DNA of 64,000 nucleotides from Candidatus Binatia bacterium (GTDB lineage Bacteria; Desulfobacterota; Binatia; UBA1149; CAITLU01). The stretch lies in the NCBI GenBank assembly GCA_036493895.1, contig DASXOZ010000072.1, forward strand, positions 1-64,000. Direction: 5' to 3'. Each line of letters begins with the position of its first letter. The stretch's first letter is position 1. A program made the position numbers and the translations under genes. The notes below the pieces were generated by a model. The model made no database searches. It saw only the letters and a list, made by a program, of their open reading frames with translations, and had not been told where the DNA came from. Shown piece by piece: positions 52,977-62,277 of this stretch.

Positions 52977-53439
52977 GAAAAACCTCTCTCCTGCCTGGGA
53001 TCATGTGGCATAGCCGCACCAATGCCGCCCGCTTGCGCCGCCCGCTTGCGGGACCGGAGCGCACGCCGTCGAGGGAAGCTCGTCGGGAAAACGGGCACGC
53101 GACCTTTCAGACAGCCTTCGCGGCGAGCCATTCGACGCAGGCGCGTTGCCAGGCGCAGGCGCCGAGAGTCTGTGGCGGGGAATCTTGCGAGTTGCCCCCC
53201 TCGTGTTCGTCCTGCCGCATCGGCAGATTCTGATGACTTCACGCCGGCATCCATCGTCAGCGGCGTCCTGTCGCCGCCCGTGACTGCGTCGGCCTGTCGG
53301 GGGACCAGCACACCGGCAGACATCCTGGCCAGGCTGGGCAATCTCAACTGCACCACAGGCCATGTGATGGCCGTCGGACGGCTGCTGACGGGAGAGCAGA
53401 CGCCTTGATTTTTCCGCGGCGCGCACAAAAGAACTGCGC
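52977..53439. other. 463-nt intergenic region
   Basis: Region between divergent htrA and a small hypothetical gene. It should hold the htrA promoter. Two exact tandem copies of a 13-bp unit GCCGCCCGCTTGC lie at 53024-53036 and 53037-53049. Open frames on both strands here are Arg/Ala-rich and look like GC-driven noise. Nothing else was recognised. Confidence 0.6.
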
Positions 53440-53871
53440 GTGCGCACCTACCGGATCACCACCGGCGACGGTCGCCCGACCGAAGATCTCGTCGAGGCCG
53501 GGCGCTACGCCTACGCGCACTCGTGCGTATTCTCCGACAATTTCCCGGCGCGGCACCACGGCGGCCCATGGACGCGGGAGATCGTGCTGGTCGAATTCGG
53601 GCGTGACGTTTCTGCCGACGAAGCGATCGAGGAGGCGAAAGCGCTCGGCCTTGCGCGACCACGCTACGAGGACGCGCTCTATTTCGGCATCGAGCACCCG
53701 GACGTGCAGCGGGAGCGGCCCGTCGTTTTCCTGCACGACCCCTGGTACGGCTACTTCGCACGCCGCGACGTGCTGCTGCTGTGGACGAACATGGGCAGCC
53801 GCGAGCTGGGGCTCGAAGGTTTCGACGATCCGATGAGCAGGGACTACTGGTTCGCGTTCGTGCGACCGTAG
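53440..53871 (+). CDS. Hypothetical protein
   Basis: Encodes 143 residues from GTG at 53440. A soluble alpha/beta-looking protein: VEAGRYAYAHSCVFSDNFPARH, TREIVLVEFGRDVSADEAIEEAKALGL, ALYFGIEHPDVQ, PVVFLHDPWYGYFARRDVLLLWTNMGSRELGLEGFDD. No signal peptide, membrane segment or recognised domain. Stands alone and converges with the cytochrome operon. Confidence 0.6.
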   Translation: MRTYRITTGDGRPTEDLVEAGRYAYAHSCVFSDNFPARHHGGPWTREIVLVEFGRDVSADEAIEEAKALGLARPRYEDALYFGIEHPDVQRERPVVFLHDPWYGYFARRDVLLLWTNMGSRELGLEGFDDPMSRDYWFAFVRP

Positions 53872-53943
53872 CCCCGGCTGCGGCTGCATCGGTCGCAAGG
53901 CCGCCCACCAAGGCGCGGAAATCTTCCCGCTCGCGCCGGGCCG

Positions 53944-55311
53944 CTAAGGCGCCTGTTCGTCCGCCCTGGCCACGGCCGTCTTCTTTCCCGGCTTGTCGCG
54001 ATCGTAGAACTTCTGCCGATGGCATCCCGGCGCGCAGCTTCCGCCGGTGTCGGTCTTGTTGAAATTCAGCTTCATCGTCCACTTGCCGAAAGGGATCGCG
54101 TCCTGGATCAGCTTCGGATGGTCGCTGCCGTGCACGGAGTGGCACATCAGGCAGCCGCGGCCCTTGGCGTCGTCACCGACGTGCACGGCATGGAGGTTTT
54201 TCTTCCCGTCGCGGAACCCCGTTGCGGTGGTCGTCTCGCGGTCGGTCACCATCGTGCGCTCGTGGCACGAGAAGCAGAGCGGGTAGGCCTTGTCGTTCCA
54301 CGGGTGATAGTTGCCGTCGGGAAATTCCTTGACGAGCAGGTTGTCGAGGTCGCCTCCGTGCGGCGCGTGGCAGTCGGTGCACTTGCCGTCGTGGTTCTTG
54401 CCGTGGAGGAATTTCGCGTTGGCAGGCATGTCGCCGTCGTGGCATTCGAGGCAGGTCGCCCGCATCGGCTTTTCCAGCAGCGCATCGTTGTCGCTCGCAT
54501 GCGGCGAGTGGCACAGCAGGCAGCTTTTGTCGTCGTCGAGCGCGCCGTGGGAGACTTTCGCGTCCTTGATCTCCTGTTCCTTGGTGTCGTGGCACGAGTA
54601 GCAGACCTTCGGGACCTTTTCGCTGAGCATCGCCGGAAACTTCGACCCGTGCGGGTCGTGGCAGGTGATGCAGCCGTCCTCGACGGGCGCGTGTACGTCC
54701 TTCTTCTTGATCTCGTCGGCCTTCTCGGTGTGGCAGTCGAAGCAGAGCGCGTTGCCTTCCTTGACCAGCAGCGACTTGGTGTCGGTCTCGTGGGGGTTGT
54801 GGCACTCGGTGCAGTCGCCGTCTTCGACTGGCCCGTGCAGCTTCGGACCTTCGTACGGCGCGTCGTGACAGTCCTTGCAGAGCTTGCCGACGGGCTTGAT
54901 CAGCAGCTTTTCCTCCGCGGTCGAGTGCGGGTTGTGGCAGTCCGTGCAGCTTCCGTCCTGCACCGGGGAGTGCACGGTCTTCTTCTTGCCGAACGTGTCG
55001 TGGCACGTGTAGCAGAGGTCCGGCACGTCGTTCAGCAGCTTGAACGTCTTCTTTCCCTTGGCCGGATGCGGCGTCGATACCGACTCGTGGCAGTCGGTGC
55101 AGCCTTCGGCCGGGTCATGGACGTTCTTCTTCGAAAGGATGTCGACGTGGCACTTCGACGTGACGCAGCCGCCGGCTTTCGTCTCGTCGGAGGACGCCGG
55201 ATGAGCAGCGGCAGTCTTCGCATCCGGCGCTTCGGCCGCGACGGCGCCGGGCAGCGGCATCGCAACGAACGCAGCGGCCGCCAGCACCGCGATGAGGAAC
55301 GTCTTCTTCAC
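53944..55311 (-). CDS. Secreted multiheme cytochrome c (~15 heme motifs)
   Basis: Encodes 455 residues from GTG at 55311, overlapping the stop of the upstream cytochrome as GTGA. Signal peptide FLIAVLAAAAFVAMPLPGAVA. There are 13 CXXCH motifs, mostly in paired repeats of the form CTDCHNPH / C..CH (doubled-CXXCH type). A CX4CH (55147-55167) and a CX3CH (54019-54036) give up to 15 hemes. High heme density and short linkers suggest an extended wire-like electron carrier in the periplasm or outside the cell. Last gene of the conduit operon. No lipobox. Confidence 0.88.
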   Translation of the reverse strand: MKKTFLIAVLAAAAFVAMPLPGAVAAEAPDAKTAAAHPASSDETKAGGCVTSKCHVDILSKKNVHDPAEGCTDCHESVSTPHPAKGKKTFKLLNDVPDLCYTCHDTFGKKKTVHSPVQDGSCTDCHNPHSTAEEKLLIKPVGKLCKDCHDAPYEGPKLHGPVEDGDCTECHNPHETDTKSLLVKEGNALCFDCHTEKADEIKKKDVHAPVEDGCITCHDPHGSKFPAMLSEKVPKVCYSCHDTKEQEIKDAKVSHGALDDDKSCLLCHSPHASDNDALLEKPMRATCLECHDGDMPANAKFLHGKNHDGKCTDCHAPHGGDLDNLLVKEFPDGNYHPWNDKAYPLCFSCHERTMVTDRETTTATGFRDGKKNLHAVHVGDDAKGRGCLMCHSVHGSDHPKLIQDAIPFGKWTMKLNFNKTDTGGSCAPGCHRQKFYDRDKPGKKTAVARADEQAP

Positions 55312-57182
55312 GGGTAGGCCGCTCCATCGTGGACGACGCCGTGGCAGACGAGGTCGCAGCTTCCGGCGAACGTTCCCTTGTCGGTGAATACCGGCGCTGC
55401 CGCGCCCGGCTTCGGTGCGACGATGCTGGTGTCGAAATTGATCAGGTGCGTGTGCGATCCGGTCGCACCAGCCAGCGGCGAGCCGGTGCTTTCGATGCCG
55501 TGTGCATCGTGGCAGGCCGAACAGGGTGCGCCGGCTTCCAGGTGGCCGCGGTGTCCGGCGCCTCGAGCATGGCCGTTTCGTGCCGCTCCGGGTCGGAAGC
55601 TGCGGTCGGAAAGGATGCTCTGGCGATCGTGGCAGCGGTAACAGAGCGCGTAGTTCTCGGAGCTCTCGACGGTCATGTCGGCGGTCTCGTAGCGCTCGCG
55701 CAGGATCGGCTTCCACATGGACCCGTGCGGACCCCGCGTCGCACCGTCGTCGTCGGCGTGGCAGCTCGTACACGTGATCATCGACGTTGCCGTCATCGAC
55801 GGCTCGAACGACGAGGGAATGCTCGGTACGTCGGGATCCCTGCCGAGCGCGAATACCGGGTGAAACGAAGCATTGGACGGATCGAACACGCGACGCAGGT
55901 TGATTCCGGGAACGACGCGCGGCGTGCGCAGCAGCGCAGGCGAATTGTCGCCGTGGCACTTGAGGCACACTTCGTACGAGTAGCGGACGCTGGAGACGGT
56001 AATGCCGTTGCGGTCCACCCCGGAAACGCCACGCAGTGCCCCGCCGGCAACAGTCGGGTCGTCGCCGGCAGAAACTGCTCCCTGCCCGGCAACGAGGTGA
56101 GGGTTGTGACAGTCCGTGCAGGTCACGGATCCGGGATCGCCGCCGCGTCCGCTGCGGGTTGCGGCGCGACGTTCCAGCTCGCCGGGAACCTCATGATGCG
56201 CCGACGGCTTGCCGATCGCCGCAGCGATGTCGATACCGCCCGAAACGGAGGCTCTCGCCGACACGCCGCGCGCACCCGCGGCGGTGCGCGCGACGAGATG
56301 GGCAGGCCCGCTCGGATCGGTGCTGTGGCAGCCGCTCGTCGTGCACGAAAACGGAGCGGGCGGCAGGTCGGTGAAGTTCAGCAGTCCGGCGGGCGTCGGC
56401 GCAAAATGCGGAGTGTGGCAGGTCTCGCATCCCCATTCGGCCAGCGTCGGATAGTTCGGCCACGTCTTTGGCGGCCGCGGAAGGATGCCGACGACGGACG
56501 CGGGCGACGTCGCGTGCGCCGAGCCGGGCCATCCCTGGATCTGGTGACACGTGGTGCACAGCGCCGAGTAGCGGTTGTCCTTCAGCAGGAAATCTCCGAA
56601 CTGGTTGTTGTGCGGATCGTGGCACGTCGTGCAGTGCACTTCGTCGCTGCCGCCGAACACGAGGCCCGGCGGCGGCTGCTCGACCAGCTCGGGGTTCGGC
56701 AATGCGGCCTGGTACGAGAACGAAACAGGGTGGTGGGCGGAAAGATCCAGCCCGAAGTTGGAAAGGCTGTCGGGAGCAAAAATGTCGGCGCCTGCCATCG
56801 TGATTCCGGTCGACGGATTGACGACGGAACCCATCGCGATCGTGCCGTCGTGGCAGCTCAGGCACAGCTTGGTGGGACCGAACGGCTGCGGCAGCGGAGC
56901 CGCGTGCAGCGTCGGGCTCGTATAGACGGTGTAGACCTGCCCCGGCAGCTCCTTGTTCCACAGCGGCGTCAGCGGCGTCGAGTTGTGCGGCGTGTGGCAG
57001 AAGATGCAGATGCGCGACTCGCTGGCCGCGCGGATCTGGCCGGTGCCGGACACCGACAGGTTGTGCGGGGTGTTGCGGATGTCCTCGGTTGTCTGCGCGA
57101 GCGCCGGGCCGCACAAGGCGACGAGAGCCGCGACCGTCGCAGCACGCACGATGCTTGCGCTTTCAGGACGCCGCGGCGGCAT
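55308..57182 (-). CDS. Secreted multiheme cytochrome c (~12 heme motifs)
   Basis: Encodes 624 residues from ATG at 57182 (GGAGG, 6-nt spacing), overlapping the NHL gene by 20 nt. The signal peptide ends ALA|QTTEDI. Ten CXXCH motifs include CIFCHTPHNS, CLSCHDG, CTTCHDPHN, CETCHTPHF, CTDCHNPH and CSACHDAHG, plus a CX4CH (56325-56345) and a CX3CH (55341-55358). Larger spacing and many Pro/Ser loops suggest a globular extracellular or outer-surface terminal reductase or wire subunit. Repeated His after CXXCH (PH, HN) may supply distal heme ligands. Confidence 0.88.
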   Translation of the reverse strand: MPPRRPESASIVRAATVAALVALCGPALAQTTEDIRNTPHNLSVSGTGQIRAASESRICIFCHTPHNSTPLTPLWNKELPGQVYTVYTSPTLHAAPLPQPFGPTKLCLSCHDGTIAMGSVVNPSTGITMAGADIFAPDSLSNFGLDLSAHHPVSFSYQAALPNPELVEQPPPGLVFGGSDEVHCTTCHDPHNNQFGDFLLKDNRYSALCTTCHQIQGWPGSAHATSPASVVGILPRPPKTWPNYPTLAEWGCETCHTPHFAPTPAGLLNFTDLPPAPFSCTTSGCHSTDPSGPAHLVARTAAGARGVSARASVSGGIDIAAAIGKPSAHHEVPGELERRAATRSGRGGDPGSVTCTDCHNPHLVAGQGAVSAGDDPTVAGGALRGVSGVDRNGITVSSVRYSYEVCLKCHGDNSPALLRTPRVVPGINLRRVFDPSNASFHPVFALGRDPDVPSIPSSFEPSMTATSMITCTSCHADDDGATRGPHGSMWKPILRERYETADMTVESSENYALCYRCHDRQSILSDRSFRPGAARNGHARGAGHRGHLEAGAPCSACHDAHGIESTGSPLAGATGSHTHLINFDTSIVAPKPGAAAPVFTDKGTFAGSCDLVCHGVVHDGAAYP

Positions 57183-58329
57183 GGGAGCCCTCCACCTGGA
57201 AGAACTGGATCCGGCGATTGTAGGTATCGCAGACGGCCAGGCGTCCGCTGCCGTCGATGGCAGCGCCCGACGGAAGCCAGAACTGGCCGAAGTCGCTTCC
57301 ACGTCCGCCGAGCGTCAACAGGAAGCGGCCGCTGCGGTCGAAGAGCTGCACGTTGTCGAACATCGCGTCGACGACGTAGACGACGCCGTCGCGATCGACG
57401 GCGATGCCTTTGGGCATCGCGAAATCGCCGGAGGCGTCGCCGTGGTGCCCGAATCCGCCTGCGACCGAGCCGTCGGGCGCGAAGATCACGATGCGGAAGT
57501 TGAGCGAGTCGGCCACGTACAGCGAGCCGTCGGGACCTTCGGCGATGCGCGTAGGGTAGTTCAGCTCGCCCGGCCCCGAGCCGCGGCGACCGAACGTCTG
57601 CAGCAACGAGCCGTCGCCGCCGGTCGCGAACACGGCATGTGCAAGAGTGTCGACGACGTAGAGACGGTGCGTGGCGCGGCTCCACGCGAGCCCGGTCGGG
57701 CGCTGCAGCGTGTGGTCGCCGATGCTGCGGCTCGCGGCGAGGAACTTGCCGGAAGCATCGAACGAGAACAGCGCGCCGCTGGAATCGGAAACCCAAAGCC
57801 GGCCGCCGTCATCGAATGCGACGTCGACCGGCGACTGCAGGTGCTCGCGCTCACTGCCCGTCAGGCGCACGTAAGCCGAGGAGGAGGACTTGCCGCCCGT
57901 GTCGGCGGCCAGCAGGTGCACGCAGCGGCAGCCGGTATCGGCCACCGCGATGCGGCCGTCGGCGGAAATGGACATTGCCACGGGCAGTACGAAAGAATCG
58001 TCGCCGGAGCGGGTGCCGAACGCCAGCGCTCCGAGGACGGTAGCGGCGTTGGCATCGCGCACGACGCCGGAGAGCGCGTGCAGGTAGCGGATTCGCGCTT
58101 GCTGCGGCGGCGCCGGCCACTGCAGCGGCACCGTCGGTGTCTTCGTCGTCGGAGTCCAGCTCGACTGGCAACCGGCAACGACGATCATGCCCGCGGCGGC
58201 GGCAAGCACGGCGAGCAGCGTGCCCGCCGTGCGGGCGCGAAGTTCGCGAAGCGGCGCTCCGGACGGGAACGGTCCCGGCGTGCCGCCTTGCGGCCGTTTG
58301 CCCGACATCCTGTTCACGCTCGCATCCAT
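57163..58329 (-). CDS. NHL beta-propeller lipoprotein
   Basis: Encodes 388 residues. A basic N-terminus precedes a hydrophobic segment ending VVAGC (lipobox). From residue ~85 on there are about six NHL-type blades, each with a pattern like GPDGSLYVADSLNFRIVIF / AVDRDGVVYVVDAMFDNVQLF. It begins 2 nt after the beta-barrel stop and overlaps the 12-heme gene, so it is part of one operon. NHL proteins occur next to multiheme cytochromes in metal-reducing deltaproteobacteria; a scaffold role for the conduit is inferred. Confidence 0.82.
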   Translation of the reverse strand: MDASVNRMSGKRPQGGTPGPFPSGAPLRELRARTAGTLLAVLAAAAGMIVVAGCQSSWTPTTKTPTVPLQWPAPPQQARIRYLHALSGVVRDANAATVLGALAFGTRSGDDSFVLPVAMSISADGRIAVADTGCRCVHLLAADTGGKSSSSAYVRLTGSEREHLQSPVDVAFDDGGRLWVSDSSGALFSFDASGKFLAASRSIGDHTLQRPTGLAWSRATHRLYVVDTLAHAVFATGGDGSLLQTFGRRGSGPGELNYPTRIAEGPDGSLYVADSLNFRIVIFAPDGSVAGGFGHHGDASGDFAMPKGIAVDRDGVVYVVDAMFDNVQLFDRSGRFLLTLGGRGSDFGQFWLPSGAAIDGSGRLAVCDTYNRRIQFFQVEGSHAAAAS

Positions 58330-58330
58330 T

Positions 58331-60433
58331 TCACAGAAGCTGCCGCTTGATGTTGATCGAGATCAACTCGTGGTCGCGCCGGAAACTCTCGGGCAGCGAC
58401 GATGGCGGGGCGGTCGACACGACGCCGGTATGGCTGTCGGAGCCGTAGGCGGTGGCCGTCAGGCTGAGATCGAGCTTGCCGATATGCCAGATGATCGAGG
58501 AATTGGCCGACCACGCGTTGCTGTCGGTCAGTCCCGAGATGTTCGAGTAGGAACCGCCGATGGCCAGCACGAGATTGCGGCTGAAGAGCTGCTTGGTGAT
58601 CGTGCCCGAGACCGTGATGATTCTTTCGTAGTACCGCGGCGTCGTGTAGGGCGCCTCTCCTCCGAGGAAGTGACGGTCGAGGAATGTCGCCGTCGTGTAC
58701 GTCGTGATCGTGCGGGTGATCGGGCCCACGTACTGCAGCTCGGCGCGCCACGCGTCGTACGGATTGCTCGCCCATTCCAGGCGCTGGTACTCGCCGCGGG
58801 CGCGCACGGGGCCGTACAGCAGGCGCACTCCGGTGGAATAACTGTCGGAGTCGATCGGGGTGCCCGGATAGACGCCGCTCAGCACGCTGGAGCGCACGGC
58901 GGTGTAGCGAAAATACGGCGTCACGAGCTGGTTGAACAGCTCGACGCTGGCACTGCCGGTGCCGTCGTCGGTCTGCAGCTCGTACTCGCCGGTGCTCTGC
59001 GAGTAGCTGAGGTAGAAATCGTAGCTGCCGGGTACGACGAATTCGACGGGCAGCGAGAGGATCTGGACCTCGAACGGCTCGACCAGCGTGTTGACGAAAT
59101 AATGGACGCCCTCCACCAGCTGGATCGTCTCGAACGGAGGGATCGGCGAACGCAGCAGCACGACGATCGACGAGGGATCGACGTCCGTGCGCCGCAGCGT
59201 GAACGTTCCCGGCACCGCGGTGCCCGTGTAAGGGTCGGCCACGACGTCGGTCATGCCGTGGTTGTCGAAATCGCTGCGCTCGAAGCTGCCGCCGACGAGC
59301 ACGCGCCCGTGCGGGACCTGCTTCGTGTACTGGACGTCCACGCCGTTCGACAGCTCGGTGGAGTTGCCTCCGCTGGTGTCGTGCACGTCGCGAAGGAAGC
59401 GGTAGGTGGTGTCGACGCTTTCGTAGAGCCGGTTGACGACGTCGAACCGCGCGCTGTTGCCGTCGTCGGAATAGTGGCGGTCCGGCAGCGTGATGGGACC
59501 TGGGTTGGCGATGTCGCTGGTGTCGTCGTGCATCCGCCATTCGAGGTCGGTGCGGAAGTTCCACGGCAGGTACAGCGAGAACAGCTCCCACCACGCAAGC
59601 TGCTTGGTGTCGTAGCTGTTCTGGTTGTCCTGCTTCTGGTCGAAGGTGTTGTCGGAGAAGTTCGACGACAGCGTCGCTTTCTTCAGGTCGATCACGTTGC
59701 CGACCAGTGATTCGAGGGAGCTGCCGTCCAGTCCGTTGGAGTCGGTGTACCACGACGGGTGGACCGAGCCGTTGAACGTGAGCTGCCGGCCGCTCTCCCA
59801 GCGCTTGAAGTACTCGCCGTCGACGAGCACGCGCTGGACGTCCGAGTTGCTGCCGGTCGTGTTCATCTGCGAATCGAGGAAGCCGGCATCGAAGAACCAC
59901 GGTTTGCGCCGATAACGAAGGCTCACCCCGTAGTCGTCGGCGACGTTGTTGTGCGACGCCGCAGCCTGCTGCGGATACACGGGCTCGTAGCGCGTGGCGA
60001 ACGTGAGGAGGTTGTACGGATGATCCGGCAGCAGCGTCACGCGCGCGTCGTATTCGAGGCCTTCGCCGATGTCCCATCCCGTCGAGCCGAGGACCGAGCT
60101 GTCGTAACGCTCCTGCTTGACGGCGCCGCCGAGCGACAGCCGGTAGCGAAGAAAGCGCGGGTCGTACGAATAGCCTTCGGTCGACAGCGTGAGCTTCTCG
60201 CGGATGAACGCGTCGTTCCAGGTGCTGTTCGGCGAGATGCCGTGGCTGTCGTCGTTTTCCCACGAGGCGAACGTCTCGAACCACGCGTGGTTCTCGATCG
60301 AGTGCGGCGCGAACAGGCTCCAGTCCCATTGCGCGAACGCGTCGCGAGGCGTGGCGGCGAGCAGCGCGCACGCTGTCGCTGCGGCGAGCGCGGCGACGGC
60401 AGGACGGCGTATCCTGTCGCGCGCCCGCGTCAT
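58331..60433 (-). CDS. Outer-membrane beta-barrel of the cytochrome conduit
   Basis: Encodes 700 residues with a signal peptide ending AFA|QWDW. The mature part has alternating amphipathic strands throughout (FLRYRLSLGGAVKQE, YGVSLRYRRKPWFFDAGFLD, DLSLTATAYGSDS) and ends in a typical C-terminal strand (SINIKRQLL). Large barrels of this type encase cytochromes in porin-cytochrome conduits. The start overlaps the pentaheme lipoprotein stop as ATGA, supporting joint assembly. No CXXCH motif. Sequence similarity to MtrB or Geobacter barrels cannot be judged here. Confidence 0.82.
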   Translation of the reverse strand: MTRARDRIRRPAVAALAAATACALLAATPRDAFAQWDWSLFAPHSIENHAWFETFASWENDDSHGISPNSTWNDAFIREKLTLSTEGYSYDPRFLRYRLSLGGAVKQERYDSSVLGSTGWDIGEGLEYDARVTLLPDHPYNLLTFATRYEPVYPQQAAASHNNVADDYGVSLRYRRKPWFFDAGFLDSQMNTTGSNSDVQRVLVDGEYFKRWESGRQLTFNGSVHPSWYTDSNGLDGSSLESLVGNVIDLKKATLSSNFSDNTFDQKQDNQNSYDTKQLAWWELFSLYLPWNFRTDLEWRMHDDTSDIANPGPITLPDRHYSDDGNSARFDVVNRLYESVDTTYRFLRDVHDTSGGNSTELSNGVDVQYTKQVPHGRVLVGGSFERSDFDNHGMTDVVADPYTGTAVPGTFTLRRTDVDPSSIVVLLRSPIPPFETIQLVEGVHYFVNTLVEPFEVQILSLPVEFVVPGSYDFYLSYSQSTGEYELQTDDGTGSASVELFNQLVTPYFRYTAVRSSVLSGVYPGTPIDSDSYSTGVRLLYGPVRARGEYQRLEWASNPYDAWRAELQYVGPITRTITTYTTATFLDRHFLGGEAPYTTPRYYERIITVSGTITKQLFSRNLVLAIGGSYSNISGLTDSNAWSANSSIIWHIGKLDLSLTATAYGSDSHTGVVSTAPPSSLPESFRRDHELISINIKRQLL

Positions 60434-60960
60434 CGCAGCAGGTTCTCCTTGTCGCTCTGGTGCGGGTCATGGCAATCGGTGCAGCGCTTGTCGGCGTCGG
60501 CGTGGGCAGGCTCGTCGGCAAGAGTTTCGGCTTCGTGACAGCCGTGGCAGATGTCGTTCAGCTTGCCGGCAAGGATCCCGGGATAGGGACCGCTGTGGGG
60601 ATCATGGCAGTCGAGGCACTCGCCGGATTCGAACGGGTCGTGAAGGACCTTCTTGTCGGGCCCGAACGTGTGGCAGTTGCGGCACAGCTTGTCCTTCGGA
60701 AGCACCAGCGTGTTGGACGCGACCGACTGGTGGCACGCGCTGCAGAGCCTGGCCGCGTAGGGTCCGTGCTCGCGGTACGAAGCGCGCATCGGAACCGGCG
60801 CCGAAGCGTTCTTTGCGGCACCGGCCGGCGCCGGCGCTGCCGGCGGCGGCACGCCGTCGAAGAACGTGCTGAGGGTCCGGTAACGCGTCGCGGGATCGCA
60901 CGCCGTGCAGGCGAGCAGCAGTGCCAGCACTGCGATACCCGCGAAGCGAAACGATGCCAC
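60430..60960 (-). CDS. Pentaheme c-type cytochrome lipoprotein
   Basis: Encodes 176 residues. The signal ends LACTAC, giving two possible lipidated Cys. The segment RTLSTFFDGVPPP follows, a motif I associate with conduit-type cytochromes of deltaproteobacteria. Five CXXCH motifs: CSACH, CRNCH, CLDCH, CHGCH and CTDCH. It is the best candidate for the small periplasm-facing cytochrome that docks inside the barrel. Starts 18 nt after the upstream NHL gene. Confidence 0.88.
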   Translation of the reverse strand: MASFRFAGIAVLALLLACTACDPATRYRTLSTFFDGVPPPAAPAPAGAAKNASAPVPMRASYREHGPYAARLCSACHQSVASNTLVLPKDKLCRNCHTFGPDKKVLHDPFESGECLDCHDPHSGPYPGILAGKLNDICHGCHEAETLADEPAHADADKRCTDCHDPHQSDKENLLR

Positions 60961-60978
60961 GACGGACGCCCCGCGTCG

Positions 60979-62139
60979 CTACTTGCCGGCGGGCGCGGGT
61001 GCAGGCGCGGGTGCGGCGGCGGCCTTGGCGCGGCGTTCTTCGATCTGCCGGAGCAGATCCGCCTCCGTGGGATACTGTGCTCCTTCCTGGTGTCCGAACC
61101 CGTAGACGTTGACCCGGTGCGGCCCGAACTGGCTGGTGACGAGCACGAGATAGTCGACGTGAAATCCCGGCTGGACGTACTCGCGCAGCAGTCCCACGTC
61201 GTCGTAGTCGATCGCGACTTTGGCGGGAAGGTCGAGGTTTCCCGGTCCCTGGCCCGGGCCGCCGAAGAACGTCGCGAGATGTCCGCCGGGCATGAAGATC
61301 TGCACGTTGTTGAACGCCGCGTCGACGGCGTAGACGAGCCCGTCGCGGTCGACGGCGACGCCTTTCGGACGTGCGAAGTGCCCGAGGTTGTCGCCGAGCC
61401 GGCCGAACGCGGCGATGTACTTTCCGTCGCGGTCGAGCTTGACGACCTGGAAGCGCGCGACGTCGGTGACGTAGAGAAAGCCGCTGGTGTCGAACGCGAG
61501 GTTGGTCGGGCGCGACAGCCGTGCGTCGCCCTCCGACTTGTCACCGAAGCTGGAGACCTGGCTGCCCGAGGCGATGTCGAAGACGACGATGCGGCCGTGG
61601 TCGAAGTCCGCGACATAGAGACGGCCGCCGAATGCCGCGGCATCGACCGGCTTCCAGTCGCCAGGTTGGCCGTAGGCTCGGACGAACTGGTCACCCCGAT
61701 CGAAGGCGACGACCTGGCCGCGCACCGGATCGGTGACGTACCTGGTGCCGTCCTGGCCGATGCTGATGTTGATCGGCTGCCGCAGCGCCCCCTGGCCCGT
61801 AGCGCCGGCCAGGTAGGAGAACGTTTTCGCCTTCAGGTCGAAGACGGCGACGGTCGAATTGGTGTCGCAGGCATAGATGCGGCCGTCGGCCATCGCGACG
61901 CCGTAAGGTTTGTCGACGATGAGATCCTGCTTTTCGCCGATGACGAAGCGGTTGAAGGCCGACTGCCTCTCGATGTCCTTCAGGCCGGTGAACGACGTCA
62001 GGTACTGAATGCGCGGCAGGTCCGGCGCCGGCGGAAAGAATACCGGCGCCTGTGTCGCAGGTCTGGTTGCGCTGCAGCCCGCCAGGACCAGGGCGCCGAG
62101 GAGGCTCGCTACCAACCGACTTCGCGCTGCACAACCCAC
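60979..62139 (-). CDS. NHL beta-propeller lipoprotein (first of two)
   Basis: Encodes 386 residues from GTG at 62139, with GAGGG six nt upstream; longer frames upstream are basic and unlike a signal peptide. Signal ends LVLAGC (lipobox). NHL-type blades run through residues ~70-350: GVAMADGRIYACDTNSTVAVFDL, NLAFDTSGFLYVTDVARFQVVKL, GVAVDRDGLVYAVDAAFNNVQIF. The Ala/Pro tail (APAPAPAPAGK) may be a spacer. It resembles the second NHL protein at 57.2-58.3 kb closely in layout and both share the phrase FDNVQ/FNNVQ, so they are likely paralogues. Confidence 0.82.
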   Translation of the reverse strand: MGCAARSRLVASLLGALVLAGCSATRPATQAPVFFPPAPDLPRIQYLTSFTGLKDIERQSAFNRFVIGEKQDLIVDKPYGVAMADGRIYACDTNSTVAVFDLKAKTFSYLAGATGQGALRQPINISIGQDGTRYVTDPVRGQVVAFDRGDQFVRAYGQPGDWKPVDAAAFGGRLYVADFDHGRIVVFDIASGSQVSSFGDKSEGDARLSRPTNLAFDTSGFLYVTDVARFQVVKLDRDGKYIAAFGRLGDNLGHFARPKGVAVDRDGLVYAVDAAFNNVQIFMPGGHLATFFGGPGQGPGNLDLPAKVAIDYDDVGLLREYVQPGFHVDYLVLVTSQFGPHRVNVYGFGHQEGAQYPTEADLLRQIEERRAKAAAAPAPAPAPAGK

Positions 62140-62277
62140 GTCCGTCCCTCTCTTTCGTCCCGAGCCGCGTCGTCGCTGCGCGAGGCCTCGTGCCGGCGGT
62201 TGCCCGAAGTCGTCTGTGCCGTCGAGCCTTCGTGGCCCGGGACGCGAAACGACGCCGTTGCTTGGCGCGCCATTCAT

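Noticed and set aside
52973-53428. Minus-strand frame upstream of htrA
   Set aside because: Arg-rich, with no ribosome-binding site or motif, and overlaps the htrA leader.
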